Origin: RGIG250 sp045616885
GTDB taxonomy: Bacteria; Bacillota; Negativicutes; Selenomonadales; Selenomonadaceae
Assembly: GCA_045616885.1 (NCBI GenBank)
Contig: JAZLHS010000158.1
Coordinates: 1-17,426 of the forward strand
Reading direction: 5' to 3'
Length of the DNA: 17,426 nucleotides
The notes beneath the pieces were generated by a model. The model had not been told where the DNA came from. It was given only the letters and a program-made list of their open reading frames with translations, and did not search any database. The stretch's first letter is position 1, and each line of letters begins with the position of its first letter. Positions 8,201 through 14,755 of the stretch are shown one piece after another. The translations under genes were made by a program, and so were the position numbers.

Positions 8201-9298
8201 TTACCACCGCATCCCTTTCGTCAACATATCCCGGAACTGGTCAAAGAGATAAACATTGTCGTCGGGGCCGGGGGATGCCTCCGGGTGGTACTGGACGGAG
8301 TAAATAGGCAACTCCTTGTGGCGCATACCTTCTACGGTGCCGTCGTTTACATTTATGTGGGTCACTTCCATGGGCAGACCCTCAAGGGACTTATCATCGA
8401 CAGCATAGCCGTGATTCTGCGAGGATATCTGCACCTTGCCGGTAAGGAGGTTCTTTACCGGCTGGTTGGAACCGCGGTGGCCGAATTTCAGCTTATAGGT
8501 ATCGGCACCGAGAGCAAGGGACAGCAGCTGATGGCCGAGGCAGATACCGAAGATAGGCAGATTGTTTTCTTTGTCGGCTTCAATGAGCTTCTTTATGTTC
8601 TCGATGACTTCCGGAACATCCTTGGGGTCGCCGGGGCCGTTGGACAGGAAAATTCCGTCCGGCTTCAGAGCCAGTACTTCATCAGCAGTCGTTGAGGCCG
8701 GAAGTACGGTGAGACGGCAGCCAATCCTGCTCAGAGAGTCGAGTATGTTCTGCTTGATACCGAAATCCATGACGACTACATGGGGGCCTTCCCCGGGAAT
8801 TTCGTATGCTTCGGGAATGGTGACCTTCGCTACTACATCTTTTTTAATAGGTACGGCCATCAGCTCGTCTATCTCGGCCTGAGATGCATCTGCCCGGACG
8901 ATAATACCCTTCATGGTACCGGCGCTGCGGATGCGGCGGGTAACGGCACGGGTATCTACATTGTAGAGGCAGGGCACGCCCTGAGCCTTGAGGAATTCTG
9001 TAAGTTCCTCGGTCATGTGGCAGCTGGAGCCTTCCCTGCACAGCTCGCCAATGATGAAGCCGTTTACAAAGGACTTGCGGGACTGCATGAACCGCTTGGC
9101 GATCCCGTAGTTGCCGACCAGCGGATAAGTCAGGGTGACTATCTGGTCACAGTAGGACGGGTCGGTAAGTATTTCCTGATAGCCGGTCATACCGGTGTTG
9201 AATACTACCTCACCGGTAGCGGTGATATTACCCAGAAGACTGCCGGTAAATACGGTGCCGTCCTGAAGAATAAGTTTGCCTGAAATATTGCCTTTCAA
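8201..9298 (-). CDS. carA: Carbamoyl phosphate synthetase, small (glutaminase) subunit
   Basis: CarA hydrolyses glutamine and channels ammonia to CarB. It has the N-terminal CPSase small-subunit domain (GKLILQDGTVFTG, then FNTGMTGYQEILTDPSY). A class I glutamine amidotransferase domain follows, with the nucleophile in FGICLGHQL (C253) and the His/Glu pair in QYHPEASPGP (H338, E340). The open frame reaches an ATG at 9325. However, a strong GGAGG lies inside that extension exactly seven bases before a TTG at 9298, and translation from there gives the family-like N-terminus MKGNISGKLIL, 365 residues. I therefore call a TTG start. The gene is 126 bases downstream of pyrC, the largest gap in the operon, and the gap contains a hairpin and a possible extended -10 promoter. 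It is almost contiguous with carB. Confidence 0.95.
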   Translation of the reverse strand: MKGNISGKLILQDGTVFTGSLLGNITATGEVVFNTGMTGYQEILTDPSYCDQIVTLTYPLVGNYGIAKRFMQSRKSFVNGFIIGELCREGSSCHMTEELTEFLKAQGVPCLYNVDTRAVTRRIRSAGTMKGIIVRADASQAEIDELMAVPIKKDVVAKVTIPEAYEIPGEGPHVVVMDFGIKQNILDSLSRIGCRLTVLPASTTADEVLALKPDGIFLSNGPGDPKDVPEVIENIKKLIEADKENNLPIFGICLGHQLLSLALGADTYKLKFGHRGSNQPVKNLLTGKVQISSQNHGYAVDDKSLEGLPMEVTHINVNDGTVEGMRHKELPIYSVQYHPEASPGPDDNVYLFDQFRDMLTKGMRW

Positions 9299-9342
9299 AG
9301 TTTTTCCCTCCAAAGTGCTTCTCATTTAAGGGAAACATTTTA

Positions 9343-9351
9343 TTTATACCA
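9343..9351 (-). promoter_or_regulatory. Possible extended -10 promoter in front of carA
   Basis: The minus strand reads TGGTATAAA, an extended -10 (TGnTATAAA), about 45 bases above the proposed carA start. No convincing -35 is seen; the region where it would be is the 3' arm of the hairpin at 9358-9398. It could give carAB a second, pyrBC-independent transcript, but this is inference. Confidence 0.3.
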
Positions 9352-9357
9352 TAGGAA

Positions 9358-9398
9358 AGGCGGCTGTGCTCTGTGCGGAACCAAAGCACAGACCGCCT
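9358..9398 (-). other. Strong hairpin between pyrC and carA
   Basis: AGGCGG(T)CTGTGCT pairs with AGCACAGCCGCCT, a 13-bp stem with one bulged base and a 14-base loop, starting 27 bases after the pyrC stop. The tail on the minus strand (TTTCCTATGG) lacks a proper T tract, so full termination is unlikely. It may be an mRNA-stabilising or processing structure, or a partial terminator that adjusts carAB relative to pyrBC. Confidence 0.55.
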
Positions 9399-9424
9399 CT
9401 TCATTGAGATACCTTATTATTCTT

Positions 9425-10711
9425 TTATTCTACGATGCCATCTTTCATGACGATTTTGCCGTCAACGATGGTCATTACAGCCTTGCCCTTCAGATGCTGA
9501 CCGACGAAGGGGCTGTGGGTGCCGCGGGTGTAGAACTTCTCGGCCTCAACAGTCCACTCTGCCTCGGTATCGATGATGGTGATATCGGCAGCAGCGCCTA
9601 CGGCAAGATTGCCGGCCGGAAGGTTGAATACCTTTGCCGGAGCGGCGGACATACGGTCGATGACCTGACTCATAGTGAGCTTGCCGGTGTGATACAGGCT
9701 GGTAAGGATAACACCGAGAGAAGTCTCCAGCCCGGGGAAGCCGCTGGGAGCATACATGTACTCCTGATCCTTTTCTTCCTCAGCGTGAGGGCTGTGGTCG
9801 GTAACAATCATGTCGATAGTGCCGTCCATGAGACCGGCGATGCAGGCTTCTACATCCTTATCACGACGGAGCGGCGGATTTACCTTGGTGCAGCTATCAG
9901 TGAAATCTACCATCTCATCGGTCATGGTCAGATGATGCGGAGTGACTTCGGCAGTGACCTTGATGCCACGGGCCTTTGCCTCGCGAACCAGCTCGACGGA
10001 GCGGCCGGAGGAAATGTGCGCTACATGAATTTTTGCATCGGCATACTCAGCCAGCATGATGTCACGCATTACGGCGATGTCCTCAGCGACAGTCGGACGC
10101 CCCTTGAGACCGAGCATTGCACTGACATGACCTTCATTCATAACGCCCTCTTCTACAAGGGACGGCTCCTCATCGTGGTTGATGATAATCTTGTCGAAAG
10201 CACGGAGATAATCAAGACCGTTGAGAAGGGTCTTGGCACTCTTTACGAAATGACCGTCATCGGAGAATGCAACAGCTCCTTCATAGGTCATATCGCCGAC
10301 TTCCGCCAGCTCCTGGCCTTCCTGCCCCTTTGTGAGAGCACCGATGATATCGATATGGACACGAGCCTCATAGGCTGCCCGAGCCTTCAGGCTGCGGACG
10401 AGAGAAGCATCTTCTACCACCGGGCGAGTATTCGGCATGGTAGCTACGCGAGTGAAGCCGCCGGCTGCTGCAGCCTGACTGCCGGAAATGAAGTCTTCCT
10501 TTGCTTCCTGACCCGGCTCACGGAAGTGAACGTGCATATCGATGAGACCGGGAGCAACGACTTTACCGGCAGCGTCAACGACTTCTGCACCGGCAGCTGC
10601 CAGCTTCTCGCCGACAGCGGCAATCTTGCCATCCTCTACCAGCACATCGGCTACTTTATCAATGTTATTTGCCGGGTCAACTACATGACCGCCTTTAATT
10701 AAGAGCTTCAT
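9425..10711 (-). CDS. pyrC: Dihydroorotase, class I
   Basis: PyrC cyclises carbamoyl aspartate to dihydroorotate. At 428 residues it has the length of the bacterial class I enzyme and is a zinc amidohydrolase. Metal ligands can be placed at H60 and H62 (DMHVHFREPG), D151 (AFSDDGHF), H179 (INHDEE), H232 (VAHISS) and D305 (VTDHSPH). Having Asp at the bridging position instead of a carbamylated Lys is characteristic of class I. MPNTRP and NPPLR are substrate-loop motifs. The ATG at 10711 overlaps the pyrB stop by one base (TAATG), pointing to translational coupling. It is active, not one of the Zn-less pyrB-associated pseudo-dihydroorotases, because all metal ligands are present. Confidence 0.95.
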   Translation of the reverse strand: MKLLIKGGHVVDPANNIDKVADVLVEDGKIAAVGEKLAAAGAEVVDAAGKVVAPGLIDMHVHFREPGQEAKEDFISGSQAAAAGGFTRVATMPNTRPVVEDASLVRSLKARAAYEARVHIDIIGALTKGQEGQELAEVGDMTYEGAVAFSDDGHFVKSAKTLLNGLDYLRAFDKIIINHDEEPSLVEEGVMNEGHVSAMLGLKGRPTVAEDIAVMRDIMLAEYADAKIHVAHISSGRSVELVREAKARGIKVTAEVTPHHLTMTDEMVDFTDSCTKVNPPLRRDKDVEACIAGLMDGTIDMIVTDHSPHAEEEKDQEYMYAPSGFPGLETSLGVILTSLYHTGKLTMSQVIDRMSAAPAKVFNLPAGNLAVGAAADITIIDTEAEWTVEAEKFYTRGTHSPFVGQHLKGKAVMTIVDGKIVMKDGIVE

Positions 10712-11658
10712 TATTTGCTACCTCCCGTCAGTACCAGAGTCAAGAGAGCCATGCGGACGGCTACGCCGTTTTCTACCTGCTCCTGAATGGCAGTGTGCTC
10801 GCCGTAGGCAACATACGGAGAAATTTCCAAACCCTTGTTCATGGGGCCGGGATGGAGGATGAGGACGTCCTTCTTGGCCAGCTTCAAGCGCTCGTCGTTG
10901 ATACCGTAAATGCGGGCATACTCGCGACGGGTCGGGAACAAACCTGCCTTCATGCGCTCCAGCTGAATGCGGAGAACTTCGATGGCATCTGCCTCGCGGA
11001 TAGCATCCTCTACATTGTCATGGATGACGATACCCGGCTCCACGAAGAGGAAGCGCGGCATCATGGTCTTGGGACCGGCGAGATGCAGCTCGATACCCAT
11101 CTGGCGCATACCCCAGATATCGGAGCGGGCTACGCGGCTGTGGAGAATATCGCCGACGATAGCAACCTTCAGACCTTCCAGATGACCCTTATGCTGCATG
11201 AGGGTGAAGAGGTTCAGCAGCCCCTGAGACGGATGAGCGTGCGCGCCGTCACCGGCATTGATGATGACGGGGTGGTCTACCACCTTCGCTGCGTACTCAG
11301 CCGCACCGTCTGCCTTGTGGCGCATGATGATTGCATCGAAGCCCATTGCCTGAACAGTGAGCATGGTATCGCGGAGGCTCTCGCCCTTTACGATACTGGA
11401 GGTGCCGGCGGTGATATTTACTACATCGGCACCGAGATACTTACCGGCAGTCTCGAAGGAGGTGCGGGTACGAGTAGAAGGCTCGTAGAAAACAGTAACG
11501 ATGGACTTGCCCCGGAGGGTAGGCACCTTCTTAATATCGCGATGGATGATGTTCTTCATTTCCTTGGCCGTCTCGAGAACGAGGCCGATTTCTTCCGGAG
11601 AGAAGTACTTCAGATCCAGTACATCTTTGCCGAACAGTGAAACCTGATTCTTGCCCAA
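10711..11658 (-). CDS. pyrB: Aspartate carbamoyltransferase, catalytic subunit
   Basis: PyrB joins carbamoyl phosphate and aspartate, the committed step of the pathway. The carbamoyl-phosphate loop STRTRTS (residues 61-67), the HPSQ segment (AHAHPSQGLLNLFTL) and the aspartate-binding LHPGPMNKG loop are all present. The length of 315 residues is usual for the catalytic chain. A GTG at 11667 would sit on top of the Shine-Dalgarno sequence, whereas AAGGAG is eight bases before the TTG at 11658, so I call a TTG start (MGKNQVSLFGKD). It is the first gene of the operon, behind the PyrR-type attenuator. No pyrI regulatory chain follows, in line with control through the leader RNA rather than through a PyrI subunit. 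Confidence 0.95.
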   Translation of the reverse strand: MGKNQVSLFGKDVLDLKYFSPEEIGLVLETAKEMKNIIHRDIKKVPTLRGKSIVTVFYEPSTRTRTSFETAGKYLGADVVNITAGTSSIVKGESLRDTMLTVQAMGFDAIIMRHKADGAAEYAAKVVDHPVIINAGDGAHAHPSQGLLNLFTLMQHKGHLEGLKVAIVGDILHSRVARSDIWGMRQMGIELHLAGPKTMMPRFLFVEPGIVIHDNVEDAIREADAIEVLRIQLERMKAGLFPTRREYARIYGINDERLKLAKKDVLILHPGPMNKGLEISPYVAYGEHTAIQEQVENGVAVRMALLTLVLTGGSK

Positions 11659-11689
11659 GCTGATCACTCCTTAAAATATGATTATAATA

Positions 11690-11730
11690 AAACAAAAAGC
11701 TCTCCCACGCCCAAGAAGGCACAAGAAAGC
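11690..11730 (-). terminator. Attenuation terminator in the pyr leader
   Basis: On the minus strand GCTTTCTTGTGCC pairs with GGCGTGGGAGAGC along all 13 positions (several G-U in RNA) around the loop TTCTTG, followed by TTTTTGTTTT. It lies 31 bases before the pyrB start and about 80 bases after the predicted transcription start. This is the expected position for the terminator of a PyrR-controlled leader. Confidence 0.85.
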
Positions 11731-11768
11731 CAGCACAAAAAATCCCTATCACAGGAAAGCTCCCTTTG
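11722..11768 (-). promoter_or_regulatory. Antiterminator pairing of the pyr leader
   Basis: CAAAGGGAGC (11759-11768) can pair with GCTTTCTTG (11722-11730), nine pairs with one bulged A. The second strand is the 5' arm of the terminator, and the first overlaps the 3' arm of the PyrR-binding hairpin. The three structures therefore exclude one another as in known pyr attenuators. The pairing was drawn by hand without energy calculation. Confidence 0.6.
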
Positions 11769-11797
11769 TCAGCCTCACAGGACTAATCTTAAAAGGA
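11761..11797 (-). promoter_or_regulatory. PyrR-binding loop (anti-antiterminator) of the pyr leader
   Basis: The minus strand contains AGTCCTGTGAGGCT (11771-11784), which folds as AGUC-CUGUGA-GGCU. The hexaloop CUGUGA fits the CNGNGA pattern of PyrR targets in Bacillus, and the upper stem matches the AGUC/GGCU consensus. A lower stem UCCUUUU (11791-11797) with AAAGGGA (11761-11767) encloses a purine-rich internal bulge. UMP-loaded PyrR would stabilise this hairpin, disrupt the antiterminator and let the terminator at 11690-11730 form. Confidence 0.85.
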
Positions 11798-11814
11798 CGT
11801 ATTGGATTAGAACT

Positions 11815-11843
11815 ACTATAGCACTCACTGTGTATAAAGTCAA
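11815..11843 (-). promoter_or_regulatory. Promoter of the pyrimidine operon
   Basis: TTGACT (-35, 11838-11843) and TATAGT (-10, 11815-11820) are separated by exactly 17 bases on the minus strand. Transcription would start near 11808, just above the PyrR-binding hairpin, giving a leader of about 150 bases. No terminator is seen between the gene ending at 11867 and this promoter, so some read-through into the leader is possible. Confidence 0.82.
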
Positions 11844-11866
11844 CGGATTTGGAATGAATACATAAG

Positions 11867-12154
11867 TCAATCCGCTTCAGCCTCTATCAGCACTAGACGA
11901 TAAAAATCAGTATGACTGCCAATCACTTTGAATCTTCCGATTCTTTTATTACTATCTATACGCCTCTGCAGAAAACGGATAGGCTTATCACCGTAATAAT
12001 CCTGCTTTAGCTCCACCGGCATTACTGTAAGCTCACTTACTTTTTCTACCCCATCAGCCAAAACGGTATATCTGTACATACCATCGTCCATGATTTCATA
12101 TATACCAATTTCAATATCTTCTTCCCTGCAGTAACAAATACTATATTTCTCCAT
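11867..12154 (-). CDS. Small soluble protein of unknown function
   Basis: I do not recognise this 95-residue protein (MEKYSICYCREEDIEIG...). It has no signal peptide or membrane segment. It is acidic at both ends with a basic stretch near residues 60-75 (RFLQRRIDSNKRIGRFKV). Alternating hydrophobic and charged residues suggest mostly beta strands. Two cysteines sit close together near the N-terminus (C8 and C10). The ATG at 12154 has GAGGG seven bases upstream; a TTG two codons earlier is too close to it. A possible promoter lies at 12197-12224 and a terminator hairpin separates it from the secreted-protein gene upstream, so it is probably transcribed alone. It ends 24 bases above the -35 box of the pyrimidine promoter but shows no link to that pathway. 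Confidence 0.7.
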   Translation of the reverse strand: MEKYSICYCREEDIEIGIYEIMDDGMYRYTVLADGVEKVSELTVMPVELKQDYYGDKPIRFLQRRIDSNKRIGRFKVIGSHTDFYRLVLIEAEAD

Positions 12155-12196
12155 TTTCAAGCCCTCGCAAACAATCCTCCAAGCATTTCAAATACT

Positions 12197-12224
12197 ATTT
12201 TAGCAAACAATCAACTAAATACAA
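12197..12224 (-). promoter_or_regulatory. Possible promoter of the 95-residue protein gene
   Basis: TTGTAT (12219-12224) and TAAAAT (12197-12202) are 16 bases apart on the minus strand, about 40 bases above the start codon and just below the terminator at 12239-12285. The local sequence is AT-rich, so chance matches are easy. Confidence 0.4.
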
Positions 12225-12238
12225 TAAACATAGAAAAT

Positions 12239-12285
12239 AATTCCCTCGCTGTCTAGCCTAATCAACAGTCTCGACGGAGGGAATT
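12239..12285 (-). terminator. Terminator hairpin after the secreted-protein gene
   Basis: AATTCCCTC (12239-12247) and GAGGGAATT (12277-12285) form a perfect 9-bp stem. CTGT and ACAG can extend pairing inside the long loop. On the minus strand it starts 13 bases after the stop at 12299 and is followed by ATTTTCT, a modest T tract. Confidence 0.65.
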
Positions 12286-12298
12286 ACTACTCAATTTA

Positions 12299-13087
12299 TT
12301 ATTTCACTTTAATCTGGCCAATCTTTTCTATCGCCTGCGGTACTGCTCTCTTGACAGCAATGCTTGAATCAAAAGTACCGTGTACTTTGCCGATTACACG
12401 CTGCCTATCCAGGAACACATACCCTGCCTCGCTATTCTTATTGAACACCCTTGTCGTTACATCCATTTCGACCTTAAAATTTGCGCCCATTGCCAAGGGA
12501 TTCCAATTCTGCTTCACCTGCTCACTCACCTTATCAATGCGAACAATAATCAACCCATCATAGGAAGTTGTAGCCAAGAACTCAGCAAGCAGTTTCTTAG
12601 AAAGGGGCATTTTAGCAGCCCGTCCGGTACCGTTGTAGGAGCCGGCAGTATGCATTTCACGCATCATACCCATAGGCCCCATCATTGGAGTAGGCGACTG
12701 TACCGGTGCACCGGCATTTTGCTGATTCATCAGAGCGTATGCCGTGGGATTTTCCTCTGCCATACGCTCCAGAAGCTCATTCTGTTTTTCTTCACGGAAA
12801 AGGTCAAAATTTCCCAGAAGCTGTGTGTCTGCGGCCAGCTTTGCATAGACGGGCAGCTTCGTCTGAATAGCGGCGACGACTTCATCAATTACCTTCTGGT
12901 CATAATTTGAATAACCATCGGTATCCAGATAGAAAGCCAGCTTCACCTGCTCTTCATTGTTCATTATTGACGCAACTTTTGACTGCAAATCCGCTGCCTC
13001 GGCCTTCGCCTCCATCAAGCAGGGAACTCCAGTCAAAACTGCTGCCGCCATGAATCCTGCAGCTGTTTTCCTCATCATTTTGTACAT
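12299..13087 (-). CDS. Secreted protein of unknown function with a Met-rich linker
   Basis: This 262-residue protein has a clear Sec signal peptide: basic MYKMMRK, a hydrophobic core at about 9-24, and likely cleavage near AKAEA (about 31). The cysteine at 23 does not form a good lipobox. An N-terminal helical part (about 35-120) contains LAFYLDTDGYSNYDQKVIDEVV. A linker at 123-150 is rich in Met, Gly and Pro (MMGPMGMMREM at 135-145). The C-terminal part (about 160-262) looks like an alpha/beta domain with VFLDRQRVIGKVHGTFDSS. The ATG at 13087 has AGGAAG about eight bases upstream. A terminator-type hairpin follows the stop. I do not recognise the family; export suggests an envelope or periplasmic role. 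It lies 82 bases below the previous gene, so it may share its transcript. Confidence 0.75.
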   Translation of the reverse strand: MYKMMRKTAAGFMAAAVLTGVPCLMEAKAEAADLQSKVASIMNNEEQVKLAFYLDTDGYSNYDQKVIDEVVAAIQTKLPVYAKLAADTQLLGNFDLFREEKQNELLERMAEENPTAYALMNQQNAGAPVQSPTPMMGPMGMMREMHTAGSYNGTGRAAKMPLSKKLLAEFLATTSYDGLIIVRIDKVSEQVKQNWNPLAMGANFKVEMDVTTRVFNKNSEAGYVFLDRQRVIGKVHGTFDSSIAVKRAVPQAIEKIGQIKVK

Positions 13088-13169
13088 TGATAAAACTTCC
13101 TTTCATATCTTATTTTCTCATTTAATCGACTATGCAAACAAATTTCACCATCAGCCTTAGTGTAAACAG

Positions 13170-13850
13170 TTAATAATCCACCTTTTCCACTCCAAACCAT
13201 TTAGCTGCATCATCCCATTTGCAGCGCAATTCTCCAACGCTTTCTCTCCCACTCGGATATCTGTATTCTAATACCAACGTATCTCCCTCAGGAAAAATTT
13301 CCTTAAATGCTATCGGAGATACACCATTTCTTTTCTGAAAATATCGGAGTGCTATTTCTTTTGTATCAAGATACTTTACGACCTTTCCATCCTCTCTAAA
13401 TCCTAAAATAATATAATCCAATTCCGATCCATAATTAACTTTTAAGGCATAAAGCGTTATCCCGGAGTCCGTGTTAATCCGGTATATGCCGTTTGATAAA
13501 GCATCTGCGTCAATTGTATTCTCTATTTTCTGTGCGCCAACCTTTATAGCGCGATAATCGGCTTTCTTTGCGTTGTAGTGAATACTAAGTGCATGAGGTT
13601 CATTTCCAAAGGTTGCTATTCCTTTTGAATCAATGGAGTATCTTTTTCCCCTTCTTTCATATTGACTCTTTTCGCCCTTAATTTTTGTCGCTCCTTTGAT
13701 GATGTAGCCATGACCACCCACCTGATTAAACGCGAAGAAGCCCAACTCCTCCGGAGAACAAAAAGTCATTGCTTCTGCCTCATGTGCAATCATCATCAAC
13801 ATGAGCGCTAACAATGAATTAACAACAAATGCCCTTAATTCATTCTTCAT
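13170..13850 (-). CDS. Secreted protein of unknown function, WFG-motif paralogue A
   Basis: The 226-residue product has a signal peptide (hydrophobic 9-22, likely cleaved after HEAEA at 27), and the mature part looks all-beta. It ends with KWDDAAKWFGVEKVDY. This matches the FWDEKKSWFGYEDV segment near the end of the protein encoded at 14756-15421: both carry WD-x4-WFGxExV. Upstream of this, KVVKYLDTKEI aligns loosely with KLHKYVDSNNY of the other protein, so I infer distant paralogy. One Cys (C31) lies near the mature N-terminus and another (about C209) lies just before the motif; a disulfide is possible. The ATG at 13850 has AGGAGG eight bases upstream. It is 87 bases below the gene ending at 13938 and probably cotranscribed. 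Function unknown. Confidence 0.78.
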   Translation of the reverse strand: MKNELRAFVVNSLLALMLMMIAHEAEAMTFCSPEELGFFAFNQVGGHGYIIKGATKIKGEKSQYERRGKRYSIDSKGIATFGNEPHALSIHYNAKKADYRAIKVGAQKIENTIDADALSNGIYRINTDSGITLYALKVNYGSELDYIILGFREDGKVVKYLDTKEIALRYFQKRNGVSPIAFKEIFPEGDTLVLEYRYPSGRESVGELRCKWDDAAKWFGVEKVDY

Positions 13851-13937
13851 ATATGGTTCCTCCTCATAATCATAGACCTCATCTTGTCTATTTTTATTAT
13901 TTCGCGATTGATGGCAAGTAACGCATTGGCATAATAA

Positions 13938-14495
13938 TCATTTAAAACTATCACCTACATTTGAATTATCAAATGGCAAATCCACAAAATCTTGTGCATC
14001 CTTTACCTTACCCTCCAAGTATCCACTTTGATATTTTGCATTTTTGTAGAAATGCATGTTATACGCCATACCAAAGACCATATCAGCTTCATAGTTCATG
14101 CTGTGCGGTGCAGATGGGGTAATAAATTTCCATTCATTTTCCCCAGCTCGATTCATTTTTTCAACATACGCTTCCTGTTTGTCATAGTTGAAATATAACC
14201 GCACCCTTTTCATGGAAGTCAATTTCTTTTTATTAGGAATTGGATACCTGCAATCTATACTGTCATATGTAATTATGTACTCTGGTGGCTCATATACCTC
14301 AACATTTACCGATGTCTTATCAACAAATGTAAAGGCACCCGAACCCAAGCCATGTCCATAATAATAATTGGCTGGTCTTTCTTCAATTTCCGCCAAAATC
14401 AATGGGTTATGTACATATGCTTGAACACCGCTCCCTGATAGCGTAATGAATCCTGCACACAAGCCAATGCACATCTTTCTTAATAAACCAGACAC
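13938..14495 (-). CDS. Secreted protein of unknown function
   Basis: The 185-residue product begins with a GTG at 14495, set by a strong AGGAGG six bases upstream; the next in-frame ATG is inside the signal peptide. The signal peptide (MSGLLRKMCIGLCAGF...) probably ends after GVQA (about 26). The mature part has aromatic-rich segments: ANYYYGHGLG, VNVEVYEPPEYIITYDS and RVRLYFNYDKQEAYVE. The last looks like a beta hairpin. I associate this pattern (a Val-rich strand, YxPPxY, then xFNYDxxxxYVE) with a family of small exported proteins common in Negativicutes, from memory only. No catalytic motif is visible. A 260-base gap separates it from the upstream gene, so it may begin a transcription unit that continues into 13170-13850. 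Confidence 0.78.
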   Translation of the reverse strand: MSGLLRKMCIGLCAGFITLSGSGVQAYVHNPLILAEIEERPANYYYGHGLGSGAFTFVDKTSVNVEVYEPPEYIITYDSIDCRYPIPNKKKLTSMKRVRLYFNYDKQEAYVEKMNRAGENEWKFITPSAPHSMNYEADMVFGMAYNMHFYKNAKYQSGYLEGKVKDAQDFVDLPFDNSNVGDSFK

Positions 14496-14613
14496 AGTTT
14501 ACCTCCTCTATTTTCTCATTAAAGCCATTAAATCCAACAGCTTATAAACATTGCTCTATGCATAAACTATACAAACTACTCTTGTTCTATAGCCACCATT
14601 GTATTAATCAAAG

Positions 14614-14644
14614 ATTAAAGTGTCGTTGAATTAGTTAGTTCAAC
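14614..14644 (-). promoter_or_regulatory. Possible promoter with an overlapping inverted repeat
   Basis: In the 260-base gap above the gene starting at 14495, GTTGAA-N8-TTCAAC forms an inverted repeat at 14625-14644. On the minus strand its left arm overlaps a -35-like TTGAAC (14638-14643), and a -10-like TTTAAT lies 18 bases further on (14614-14619). This would be a natural operator position. The rest of the gap shows no ORF, hairpin terminator or RNA gene that I can support. Confidence 0.3.
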
Positions 14645-14755
14645 AAAAGCCTCGAAAATGTATGTACCTAAAGACCTGAAACGGAATAAACACCAATATG
14701 TCCCCCAAACCACAATGCTTACACCCTCAGATTATCAGTTATGTGTCATAGTTTT

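Noticed and set aside
1..11658. Very frequent CCGGT/ACCGG motifs, considered as a DNA uptake or methylation-related signal
   Set aside because: They occur mainly where codons such as CCG, GTA, ACC and GGT adjoin, and thin out in the AT-rich block. Codon preference explains them; a genome-wide strand and frame count would be needed to argue otherwise.
11738..11754. Small hairpin UUCCU-GUGAU-AGGGA followed by U6 in the pyr leader as an extra terminator
   Set aside because: A 5-bp stem with one G-U pair is too weak, and the region lies inside the antiterminator fold. It may only be a linker.
13851..13937. A promoter for the gene starting at 13850 (TTGCCA and an AT-rich -10)
   Set aside because: Spacing and -10 quality are poor, and the gene is close enough to the one above to be cotranscribed.
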